A DNA stretch of 64,000 nucleotides, taken from assembly GCA_033398695.1 (NCBI GenBank), contig CM065802.1, positions 147,918,096 to 147,982,095 of the forward strand. The letters run 5' to 3'. Every line of letters begins with the position of its first letter. Position 1 is the first letter of the stretch. The notes beneath the pieces are model-generated. The model made no database searches. It was not told the DNA's origin and was given only the letters and a program-made list of their open reading frames with translations. Position numbers and translations under genes: made by a program. This document shows, piece by piece, positions 31,342 through 42,377 of the stretch. The DNA comes from Orobanche coerulescens (lineage: Eukaryota; Streptophyta; Magnoliopsida; Lamiales; Orobanchaceae).

Positions 31342-33948
31342 TTCTACCCTCCTTAAAAGAAGTTTCGTCCCGAAACTTAAAACAAGTAGGGGGGAGCAAT
31401 ATACCCGCCAGGAAGACTCGACGAGAGACACAAAAATAGAAAACTCGCGCCCAACGGCGAAACGCTGCAAGAAACGCAAAGAGACATACGGCGTGAAAAC
31501 ACGCTCCACGACGACCAACACAACGTCGCCGTTAGGGATATAATAAAACCAACAAATGACAAGCGTCATCAAACGGATAATATAGCCAAGTCAATTATCC
31601 GACAATCACAAAACACAACGAACGAAAGTTAGTATGATTGACCAACCCAACGGTACATCAATCAAAACGCGAGCCAATCGCTGAACAAATACGGAATTCC
31701 ACCGCCCAAGGGTTGGAAGATCGAAAACGAGACTAATTTCCCAAACTTAAGGGAATTAGGAAGGAGCCTGAATGCTCAACGATCATGAAACAAGGACAAA
31801 AACCAAACAAACAAATGACCGAACCACAACGGTCGAGACAACAAAAAGCGAACAATCATGTTCGAATCACGAAGAACAATAAAATTCAAACAACAACTCC
31901 AAGGTTCACATCTCGACTCGAGACAATATATGATCCGGTGAAAACAACAACGTATGCATTCACATAAGATCCACATGAAAGGGAATAGCGATTTGAAAAG
32001 TTACAACGACAAACGAGTTATTCCGGAACAATACCACCCTCGTTCGATCAACAAAAGCAAGGGACAGGGAAAGTTCAAAAGATGTTAACGAGCATAAACG
32101 AGTCGACAGAGTCGAAAACACAGGAGTTCCAAATCCGATCCACTTTGAATAAAAGAACTAATAGAACCAAATGATGTCACTTCCGAACAAGGTTTACAAG
32201 AATCGAACCGAACTCGAAAAAGTCACAACGATAACCATATCGGCCCACAACAAGATCACAGCTCGTTCGAACGATGAAACCGGAATACAGAACAAGTTCA
32301 GAAAGTATCAACGAACACGAGCGAGTCTATAGAATTGAGAGAGAGAAAATACAGAAGCCAAAAACAATACGGGTATTACCCCCGACCTCACCCACGAAAT
32401 TCACAAAAACAGGAGCAAGGTAACAAGACATTAAACAACCAACACATAACGGAACGATCACCGATGCACACGGCCATACCAACCCAAGCTCTAACAGCTC
32501 GCACATGCGCGACAACACAGAAATCACCACGAGACGACAACATTCAACACCAACATCCCACCTCTCACAGGGGGCTAGCACAACAAATGTGTGGAAAGCG
32601 ACTCAACGCTCACACCTCCAATTCGATCATACTCGGGAGTAAACATCATAATGACAACGCGAACATCATACATACATACCTAGCCCTCAAACGGGAATGG
32701 GTAGGTTTTTAAAAAAAAAACGAAAACCTCATTTTGAAAATAATTTAGAAGAACACCGGTTGATCTTGAGTATCACCCTTCAAAAAGTACAAACGTGAAA
32801 CATTGTTATTGAGACTTTGGAGAACCATTTCACATTTGGTAAAAATGAGGACACTTTCTTTTAGTGAAAAGCTTTCAGAATATTCGACCCTCGGGTCTAA
32901 GTAAAAGTGTTTATAAAACAATGAAAATATCTCAAAACATTTTGGGTCCTCGCGGTAGAAGAATTTTGAAACATATTGTGGCATCTTGGATGTACCACGA
33001 GAAAATGATTCATTTTGAAAGTACGTCTCGAAATTTATTTCTAAGATACTCAAGTTTTCGAAAATAATTCAATGCCAAAAAGGACGATGCCAAAAAGGCT
33101 AGAATGCCCAAAAATTTCTGTAATCACACGGAACATCATAGCTGTGGGTCCTGCGTGGAACCCTGTGCTAAAAACCATTTACAAAATGCCAAAAAGGTGA
33201 TGACGGTAACATTTCAAAAACTCACGAAAGCCATTTACAAAATACTAAATACCGTCAAAAGAATTTCGCCAACGCGATCAAGGCCATAATGCCAAAACTC
33301 GCTAAGGGAAGCGGTTATCGAAATAAAACTCGGGTAAAATACCGAAAGTCATTACAAAAGAACTCACGCAATGGATAAAAGAAATACGATTCAACATGCA
33401 CAATCCAAAGAACACTACTCCTCATAAGAATAAAATATTAGAGTCAAATAACCACATTCGTAACAAAACCACCGGCCCCATTCGAGGCCTCTAAAGACCC
33501 TACCGCACTGGCTAGTGAACAAGTCGAACGTGTATAAGCACAAAGCTTCCACAAGAGAACTTGTAAAACGTGCAAATCGATTCGAAAATCATCAAGAACG
33601 GACAAAAACAACAATAAAAAAACATCACAAGCGATTTACACTCGTATAAATCAAATACGAGAGTCGATTAAATACATATCGTGAAATCAAAATCCACATA
33701 AGGATTCCATCACTTAACAAATAATCATAAAAATAGCTCGTGTCACACGAGGCACAACACAAAAAGGGAGACTTACTTCCACAGTCGCACGAAGATGATG
33801 ATCGCCCCACGATACTAATCACGACCAACAAACTCAAACGACGCGTCGCGACACGACTCGATCGGACTAAATCCGACGAGACAAAACTCAATAGACACCA
33901 TCGACCCGACACCCTAGGTTTTCACAACCTAAGCTCCGATACCATTTA
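31342..33948 (-). other. L1 interior without coding capacity
   Basis: A polypurine tract (CTTTTAAGGAGGGTAGAA on the minus strand, 31342-31359) opens the region. The rest is AT-rich, with only short low-complexity frames on both strands that have no retroelement motif. The leader beside the 5' LTR includes GTAAGT on the minus strand (33771-33776), as in the coding elements. Confidence 0.8.
33933..33944 (-). other. L1 primer-binding site
   Basis: TGGTATCGGAGC on the minus strand, 4 nt from the 5' LTR. Confidence 0.88.
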
Positions 33949-36583
33949 TGTAACACCCCAATCCACTCAGGGATATTACACGCCGTAGACCCTCTCCTCG
34001 AAGATCTACCAGTGGTAACAACATTTAACATCTCGACAATGCCTTCAAGGCTAAATGACTCGAGAGACCGATTTGGTCTTTCAATAAAATATACAACTCA
34101 ATTACAACATATACCCACGCAGGGGTCAAAGTACAATAAACTCCGTACAACGGGGAAAAGATACTGCGAAAAGAAAATACAACTAGACCAATACGACATC
34201 AACGGATCCTCGTGTGATTAGTATCGTTCATCTTTCATCATCCTTCGTGCCGACTCGTGTTATGCTCCAAAACCCGAATGCAAAATAGACATCCACCCCG
34301 AATACTGGGGTTAGCAAAACTCCACTGTTTTGCTAGTGCAAATACAAAGTGCAAATACGAGCCATACAATTCACATTCCACGAATAACAATAACCAGGAA
34401 TCCTCAAAGATCCAAACAAAACGAAAAGTACTTCTCGAGGCAAGGGTTTGAGAAAACATTTCAAAATCAAAATACCATAAACCAATGGAAATAAATTATA
34501 AGACGGTTTAGAATGCCATCGAGAGTTTTAATAGAAAACCATTTAGGATTATCAAATCCTACTTTTCAAAATCCACAAGACAAAAGGGGTCACCGCCCCA
34601 AAAGTTTACTTTTCGTAAAATCACCTTTACGAAACCGTTGGGATTTTAGCCCCAAATCCGTAAAATGACTTTTACAAAACCATTAGGATTTTAGCCCCAA
34701 ATCTCATCAACTCACAGTACACAAGAACGACCACAAGGTTCGTCTCCCAACATCAAAATCCACAAATAAAGGATTTAAAACAAACAACAAAATACTCTAG
34801 AGCCATCCTAGCCAAGTAGGCCAAACGAACAACTTACCTCTTACACACTTAGTCAATGCATGCAATCATGAAAACCGTTCAAAAGCACTCATTTCCGGAA
34901 ATGCCAATGATCAAACCACATTTGTAAAATGCACCACAATTAACCGCAGACCCACAGCTTCGTGGATCCCTGCCGAGACCCCGTCGGATCTAACCCACAG
35001 TGGTTAAAAGCAAGCTCGCGGTTCCACAGCTTCGTGGAGCCCTACCGAGACCCCGTCGGATCTAACCCGCAGTGAGCATACACACACACACGTTACTCAT
35101 GCAATACTAACATGCTAAGAATGTAAGTTCATTAAGAATACTCACTAGAGATGGCCATTAAATCGACACCATTATCAAACTCTTCAAAACACAATAACAA
35201 GATTAAATACGGAATACACGATTCCATAACTTTAAACAAGAGGAGTATCATCATCAAATCCTTCAACGTTCAAAATAATCAAATCATAATCAATTCCCAA
35301 AACACACCGTTCACAAAACACACACGCATTTGAAAGAAAGCCTTTAACGAGGCCAAACTGAATCTTTTGAAACTTCGTTTCAAACAACCAAACAAACACA
35401 CTAATACGATCACCGATCATCATATACACAAAATAAGAAAAGTATGGGCAAGGTACTTGCCTCGAAATCACAATCGCAACGAGACGACGGATAGGACGCG
35501 GTCGAATAGCCCCGAACCCCCGAACAATATCAAGAACGCGATAGCACCACGAGTATTACGAGAATAACACCACACGAATCATCAATCACCAAACGGAATT
35601 CAAAATCGGAATCCTGACACCTATAAACCTCCTAAGTAACAATAACACATGGTTACGACGAGAATCAAGGCCAAAACAACGGAAATCCCAACAAACTATC
35701 GAAGGGAAACTCATTGGGACATTTAATCGAACACTAAATGTTCAATAATTCCCAAGAACACTCGAATCGTCGATCGAGTTAAACAAACTTGATATATGGA
35801 TATACAACCCATAGAACATGATTAATAACATCATACTACACCAATCGATGTATCAAAATCGGATTAGAAACGAAATCAAGAACAATTTCTCCAAAAAGTC
35901 AACTTGAAGGATAATCAAGAAATATACCTTGATTTGGATGAAGGATTCAAGTAGAGGTCGAAAATCTACAACAAGACTTGAGGTAGATGATCTCTACAAG
36001 TTTTGGAGCACTCAAATCGCCCAAGAATCGCCCACAATCGCCTAAGATGAAGGAGGAAGAAGAGAGGAGAAAAAATGAAGTTTTTCTCTCGCAACCGCTA
36101 AAAACGCAGAAAAGCCCGTGCCGCGGCACAGACAAGTCTGCCGCGCCCGTGGCCACAAAAACGCCCAGAATCAGCTTAGTGCCGTCACGGCTGAGTGTGC
36201 CGCGGCACACGGCATGCCCCCTTCAACACCAAAAAGGCACACCGTGCAGTCTTCGCTATTTCGACCATAACTCCTTCGTCTGGACTCCGATTGACTCACC
36301 GTTTGAACCATTGGAAAGCTAACTTGATTATCTATAATGTTGCAAAGATTCAGAATTTTTGGAGTTTCCAAGAATTAATGGTGACTTTACAAAGTCGAAC
36401 TCCCACGTGAAAAAGTCGATTAAGGACACGGAACTCAACAAAACGACACCGAAACGAACTCGGATGACAAAAAGTGCAGAATTAATCATTCTCGGAATGA
36501 CGAAACGGTCATGATAGAGTTGTAAAAACGAACTTCCTCCGAAAAAAAGAAAATTACCGAAATTCGAAATTGCGGATATTACA
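33949..36583 (-). repeat. L1 5' LTR (2635 bp)
   Basis: Very close to the left copy except for many 1-4 nt deletions, several of them in the palindrome cluster (36119-36210), where two of four units are destroyed. Confidence 0.95.
36119..36210 (-). promoter_or_regulatory. L1 5' LTR palindrome cluster, eroded
   Basis: GTGCCGCGGCAC (36119-36130) and GTGTGCCGCGGCACAC (36195-36210) survive. The units between are shortened (CTGCCGCGCCCGTGG, GTGCCGTCACGGC). Confidence 0.7.
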
Positions 36584-36588
36584 ACGTG

Positions 36589-37966
36589 TGCAAGAATGAT
36601 CATAAACCAAAAGGCCTGATTGATGCTAAGGTCAATTTGTTGGAGCATGGCGGTCCCTCCAATAGAAGAGCTCGCCCAAGTGTCCAAAACAAGAACAAAG
36701 GGAAGCAACCAGTCAAGAAGTTTGATGGCAATTGATTCAATTGTGGCAAACATGGGCACGCGGCGAAGGACTGCCAGAAGCCGAATGCCAACAAAAAGAA
36801 GAAATATGTTGCCAACATCGCCGAGATTAACGGCGAATGGAAAGCGGATGACCTTGATGCTATGGTCACCGAGGAGGTCAACCACGTTGAGAACGAATGT
36901 GGTTGGTACGTCGACACCGGTGCGACCGCCCACATTGGTGCCGATAGGAGCCAGTTTAAGAACTATCAAGCTGTTGAGGGGAGAAAGCTCAACATGGGGA
37001 ATACAGCTTCATCTGAGATTATCGGAGTTGGATAAGTGGACCTCAAACTTACTTCCGGACAGACACTAACCTTGAAGAATGTGCTTCATGTTCCGGATAT
37101 GGGGAAGAACTTGAATTCGGGCTCTATACTAGTTAGTAAGGGGTTTAAACTAGTGTTTGAGTCAGATAGAATTATCATAAAAAAGTTTGATAGGTTTCGT
37201 GGTAAGGGTTACCTCACGGAAGGACTCTTTAAACTTAATGCTTTGGCTAAGCGCCATGTAACCAAGTCTGCTAATGAAAATGCTACTGCTTCCTCTTATT
37301 TGAATGAGTGTTCTGATTTATGGCATTGTAAATTAGATCATGTGAATATAAATGATATAAAAAGATTAGTAAACTTAGATTTACTAAAATTAAATGAAAT
37401 CAATACTCAAAACAAATGTGAGATTTGTGTTGAAGCAAAAATGACGAAAATTCTATTTTATTCGGTAAAACGGAACATAAAACCCCATGAATTAATTCAC
37501 ACAGACGTGTGTGATTAAATTTTATGCAAACTAGAGGTGGTAAGAAGTACTTTATCACTTTTATCGATGACTGCACACGATATTGTTATCTTTATCCTTT
37601 GAGAAGTAAAGATGAGGCTATTGAAGCCTTAACAAACTTCAAGAATGAAGCGAAGAATCAACTAGGCTGTTGTATTAAGATGGTTCGAAGCGATAGAGGT
37701 GGCGAATATGTAGCCCCGTTTGAGGAATTATGCAACGAGAGTGGTATAATTCATCAAACAACAACTCCATATGAACCATAATCTAATGGCGTAGCTGAAC
37801 GTAAGAATCGAACACTTAAAGATATGATGAATGCCTTACTGATTAGTTCAGGGTTGCCCCATAACATATGGGGGGAAGCTGTCTTGACAACCAACTACAT
37901 ATTGAACAAGATTCCACGCAAAGGTAAGGATGTTACTCCTTATGAGTTGTGGATGAAATACCCGAT
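36589..37966 (+). pseudogene. K zinc knuckle, protease and integrase
   Basis: It resumes after L1 with CKNDHKPKGLIDA, then a knuckle NCGKHGHAAKDC (preceded by TGA where Cys or another residue is expected). A copia protease follows with WYVDTGATAHIGAD, and a GAG-pre-integrase zinc region LWHCKLDHVN...CEICVEAK. The integrase core has HTDVCD, FIDDCTRYCYLYPL, VRSDRGGEYV and GVAERKNRTLKDM, giving both Asp residues and the Glu. Stops: TGA near 36737, TAA near 37033, TAA near 37516 with a frame change, and TAA near 37780 (Gln expected). It ends at G3, before RT. Confidence 0.9.
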
Positions 37967-38173
37967 TGTAAATTCAATAATTATCATTCACTAAATTGTC
38001 ACTCAGTATTTTTTCACTCATTAATAATCATTCATCATTCATATTCTTTCATTATATTCACCGTTAGGCGTAATTTGAATCGTATATCAGTTATCATTCG
38101 CCTTTCAACCCGGTTGGAGAATCGAGTCGAGTATATCATCATTGTCATCTTTGTAGTGGGCCGTGTGTGAGGA

Positions 38174-38605
38174 GTAGCGCATGCTACATACTAATTATAG
38201 CGCGCGCTAATTGAGTACTGGTAGCGCATACTACCTCTCAGCCTTAGCACACGCTAGTGTGGTGGAGGCAGACAGTCCACTAGGTACTGGACTAAAATGG
38301 AGTATTTCATAGCGCACGCTAAGAGTGGATATAGCGTACGCTAGTGGTATTGATAGTGCATGCTAAGCAATCAGTGTAGCGCGTGCTAAGGCTCGATTAG
38401 ACAGTGGACAGTAGGTTCTGGACTCCAATATACAGGACACCAACTATCAGGTAGCACCCGCTAACACAAGGTTAACGTACGCTAAGAAAGAGGCATTAGC
38501 GTACGCTACCAAGTTATGTAACGCATGCTAACAATGCAAGTAGTGGGTACTGGACTACCTAGTTAACCGCTAGCGCACGCTAATATCAGGAGCTAGCGCG
38601 CGCTA
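38174..38605 (+). promoter_or_regulatory. G3 palindrome cluster upstream of TATA
   Basis: About 16 units of the type TAGCG[C/T][A/G]CGCTA over 430 bp. Perfect 12-mers: TAGCGCGCGCTA at 38198-38209 and 38594-38605, TAGCGTACGCTA at 38332-38343 and 38497-38508. The others have one or two mismatches. It ends 12 nt before the TATA box. Confidence 0.82.
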
Positions 38606-38617
38606 AGCTGGTTCAGG

Positions 38618-38625
38618 TATAAATA
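38618..38625 (+). promoter_or_regulatory. G3 LTR TATA box
   Basis: TATAAATA, directly downstream of the palindrome cluster, followed by a pyrimidine-rich start region. Confidence 0.7.
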
Positions 38626-40448
38626 GGACAGTTCAGCCCTTCTTCGTCATTTCTTCATCTCTTTCCTTCCTTGGGCGATTTTGGGTGACTTTGGACGTTT
38701 TGTGAAGTGTTCTTCGAGCTGCTATCACCTATCATCATCTTCAAGATTCTAGTTCGGATTAATCATCATTTAATCCTCTCCACCGCACCAAATCAAGGTA
38801 ACTTTTCTTGAATCTAGAATTTCGGGATTTGAGTGTTTTCCTTCCGATCTTTTCAAGTTAGCTTGCTATTATGTTGGAATATGTTGGATATGGATTATCT
38901 ATTTTAGATACATTGGTTTCCTGCGGATTTATTGGTGTATTTTTCGGATTTGTTGAGTATTTGGGGATTTATTCAAGAACCCTTGAAGGTTGACTTTGGA
39001 TATTGGGGTTTCGATTTGATGTTGTTGTAATCTCCAATGGATTATTCCTATTGTATTATTGATTATATTGATGATGTTTTGTTGGATTGAATTACTCATT
39101 TGGAGGTTGGTTTCGATATAATTTGGGTTGGTTGTAATTAATGGAAGAATGTTTGCAACGTATTGGTTAGAATGCCCCAATGAGTTTGGTTATTGTTGTA
39201 TCGACTTATGAGTTGGTTGTGATCATGCTTGATACGTATATTAAGCATTTGATGGTAATTATGTTACTAATGGTTGTTCGAGCGACCGATAATTCCATTA
39301 AGGACGTTTGTTCGAGGGAGGACATTTCATCACCGGTATTGAGGCAAGTTAATTCTTGCTCGGTTAAAAGGATAATAATTCCTTTCGTTGTTTTTCATTC
39401 ATATTCATAATTAATTCATAGTATATTCATCATGTTGAGACTTGTAATTATCAAACTAATCATTCATTTCACGAGGAACGACAGTTCCAATCATTTCAGT
39501 GAGCTATAATTCATTTCATTATTATTTCATCTCGGTGAGTCATTCTTGACCCTTGTCAGATTGCTATTCATTAATATTCATCATGGTCACTTTTGTTCTT
39601 GTGACCTTCTGGGATGATATTGCGTGGCCGGGTGGTTATGTGTGGAAGTTTTAGTCGGGCACACGATAGTCATGTGATGCGGGTAATCCGACACACTGGA
39701 CTGTGCACACAGTAACGTGCCTCCGTGAGACTAATTAGGTACAAGTGCGGGGGTGTCCGGACACTCGTCTTGTGCACTTACACGTCCCATTACGGCCGTA
39801 CTATGATGCCCCTCTTCGGCTTGATTTCATGACTAAGATATGTAATTATTATTCTTGTTCAACTCTTGAGGATTGTTGTTCTGTGTAACTGACCCCATTG
39901 GGGATGTTGTTTTTAGGTCATGGCAAGGCAAAGGCACGGGAAGAGAACGTTGACGGCGAGGAGTTCCAGTGATACTAGTAGTGTAACACCCCGATATATT
40001 CGGAATAATTACAGCGCCTTAAGTCCTTTATATGAGAATTTACAAGGCTAATTTGAGAAATACGGAAAATAATAATAATACCAAAGTACCATTAAGGTTA
40101 TAATTCAAAACTAGTTCAACAATTTAAATGAGTACATTATTACAAGCATTCCAAACCCAACTAAATACGCGTACTCGAGTACTGAAAAATAACTGGAAAA
40201 CAGGACAACATCAATTTACATAACTGGGCCACTTCATCGTCATGTCGGTACTGTGGTTGCTTCCCCGCTCCTCGGCTACCTGAACATCAAAACAAATGTC
40301 CACCCCGGAAGGGGTTAGCAAAACGATGCTAGTACAAGTATCATAATAAATAAATCGGATATGCATCAACAATGCATCATAAATTACATAAAACGGACTT
40401 CCGCCACCGGAATCCAACGATGCGAATCCACGTGATTCCATCAACATA

Positions 40449-40640
40449 ACAAAGGGTAATCCAACGATCCAACGCCCTCAGTATAGATCCCCTGATGATC
40501 CCGTCAGACCAACCATGGTGGAAAACCCGTCCAACGATCCAGCGCCCTCAGCATAGATCCCCATGATGATCCCGTCAGACCAACGCATAGTGGACATCTG
40601 ATCCAGCGCCCTCATCATAGATCACGTGATCTCACAGGAT
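40449..40640 (-). repeat. G4 LTR minisatellite (about 78 bp x 2.5)
   Basis: Units begin GATCCA[A/G]CGCCCTCA and contain GATCCCGTCAGACCAAC. Also present in the 5' LTR at 47706-47880. The GTCAGACC core resembles CGTCGGACC in the other elements. Confidence 0.8.
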
Positions 40641-41780
40641 CAACACAACATACACAAACACAACTATGCATACACATATGCAAAATCGATATTTCCATCA
40701 ACATGAACATAAAATCAATCAATAACGATATTATGACAATTCAACTGGAATGACCTCATGTTCAACAATGTGAATAACAATATGTATGATCAAACTCCTC
40801 AATATTAAACCAATATTCAAAAATATGATACTTGCCTTAGAAATGGCGACAAGGATTGATACTACGAAAAAAATCTTCAACCAGCTCGAAGAACTCTCAC
40901 TCGATCAATCCACCAAAACCCGAACCTTCAGCGAACAATAACATCGGTATAACTAACGGTTCCGGATAATCATTCTAAACATCATATGAACATCAAAAGA
41001 GCGTGTTATTCCCAATCATACAAGCTTACTAATCTGCCCTATACCATTTCGGTTTGAATCAACATTAGGATACTAACCGAACAAAAGCTCATAGTATTCC
41101 ATCTAAGATCAAATGCATCCTACGGTCGGATTCTTCAATATACCACAAGATAATTCTTCTTACAATGATTATAATCATACTCTTCATTAATCCAAAGAAA
41201 CAAGATATCGGAAATACCCCGAAGAACAACATAAGAACTTATTCACTAGGTTCACTTGATTATCATCTTATTCTTCAAGGAAATAACCCTAAGTTCAATC
41301 CATTAAATTTCCCCATACGCATTATTTCATCATGTAATACGTAAGAACTTGGTAATCTCAATAAACTTGCCATAATCAGGTTCGTAGCCTCATGATACTA
41401 CGTTTAAGAGCCCGTACACTACAAGATTCGATTAATTTTCTAAACAACAAAGAAGAACCAAAACATAACCGAAATTGTTCTTCTAACAACATGATGTTCG
41501 ACGCCTCGAGACTATAACTGAATAGGTGAACTTAAAACAGGTCCAAACATCACTAAGAACATGTTAAACCAGTTGGTGAAGGATCACATACCTCAATATA
41601 GTGACGAACAACGAAGAACTTGAAGAAACTCAACACCATAGGCTTGAACACCAATCCACAAGGGTCTATGATCTTCAAAATAAAGCTAGGACGATGATAT
41701 GATGGATAAAGGGTGAGGGATAATCTCCAGAACATGAAAATCGGCCAAGGTGAGGGTGAGAAATGAAATGGGGTCGAGGT

Positions 41781-41790
41781 CTATAAATAG
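41781..41790 (-). promoter_or_regulatory. G4 3' LTR TATA box
   Basis: CTATTTATAG on the minus strand, immediately after the palindromes; the partner copy is at 49028-49037. Confidence 0.6.
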
Positions 41791-41799
41791 AATTCTAAA

Positions 41800-42192
41800 A
41801 CATTACGTACGTTACCCAATGTCCATTACGTATGTAACAGTATTAGCGTACGCTATATTCAAACATTAGCGTACGTTAACGTCTGGCCAGAGCTCACTGA
41901 CCTGTTTCTGGCATTCGATTATGTATGTTGTCATACAGGTCCTACGTATGTAATATCTAGGACCTTAGCGTATGTTAAAAATCCCCCTTAGCGTACGTTA
42001 AGTCCGTTGACTTGTTTAGCTGGAGAACTGTCCAGGTTCACACGGAACCTCTCACGAATCTCCCCTGGCCCCCACATGCCGACCCTTGTCGGATCTCGAG
42101 TTGACTGAGCTTACGTACGTCAAGCTCAACAGCTAACGTACGTTATATTGCATTCTTAGCGTATGCTAAGATCATTATCTAGCGTACGTTAT
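41800..42192 (-). promoter_or_regulatory. G4 3' LTR palindrome cluster
   Basis: Mixed TTACGTACGTAA-like and TAGCGTACGCTA-like units. A perfect TAGCGTACGCTA at 41844-41855 is missing from the partner LTR. Others lie near 41870, 41930, 42110, 42140 and 42165. Confidence 0.75.
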
Positions 42193-42342
42193 CACGTGTA
42201 GAAATCATGCATGCATGCATGAAAAAATACAAAGATGTATGGATACAAATACGGGAAACCAATCATCGATTAATACATCACAAAGTCGAATCTTACAAGA
42301 TCGAATACAGGATAATTACACATTAAGTATTTGGGCATTACA

Positions 42343-42360
42343 TACTACCCCTCTAAAAAG
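42343..42360 (-). other. G4 polypurine tract
   Basis: CTTTTTAGAGGGGTAGTA on the minus strand, next to the 3' LTR. Confidence 0.85.
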
Positions 42361-42377
42361 AAGTTTCGGCCCAAAAC

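Larger units (their letters stand above)
28690..36583 (-). mobile_element. L1: large non-autonomous LTR element (LARD-like)
   Basis: Perfect target duplication ACGTG (28685-28689, 36584-36588), LTRs of 2652 and 2635 bp, an initiator-Met primer site and a polypurine tract. The 2607-bp interior encodes no recognisable gag, protease, RT, RNase H or integrase on either strand. LTR ends (TGTAACACCC...GATATTACA), primer site, tract and leader donor all match G2 and G4, so a chromovirus of that type could supply its proteins. It lies in the gag of K, 86 bp from G2. Confidence 0.93.
17631..37966 (+). mobile_element. K: Ty1/copia element, host of G2, L1 and G3
   Basis: One copia reading order is spread over three blocks: gag (to 19491), the end of the gag core (28609-28689) and zinc knuckle-protease-integrase (36589-37966). 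Removing G2 and one target copy restores the phrase PPSWKN-IKSYLKHKQKEM. Removing L1 restores RIESDV-CKNDHKPKG. The third block stops at G3 (37967). RT, RNase H and the 3' LTR would lie beyond the window. It has several stops and a frameshift, and is the oldest layer on this side. Confidence 0.85.
37967..39981 (+). repeat. G3 5' LTR, first part
   Basis: 2015 bp to the G4 target copy AGTAG (39977-39981); the rest is 49585-49875, giving an LTR of about 2306 bp. It carries the GCGCGC/GCGTACGC palindrome cluster and a TATA box at 38618-38625. Confidence 0.85.
39982..42342 (-). repeat. G4 3' LTR (2361 bp)
   Basis: TGTAACACCCC...GGGCATTACA. Holds a three-copy tandem of about 78 bp (40449-40640), a TATA box (41781-41790) and a dispersed palindrome cluster (41800-42192). 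Confidence 0.95.

Noticed and set aside
38174..38605. Palindromic repeats as a CRISPR-like array
   Set aside because: Units vary in sequence, spacing is irregular, the context is a plant LTR promoter, and no cas genes are present.
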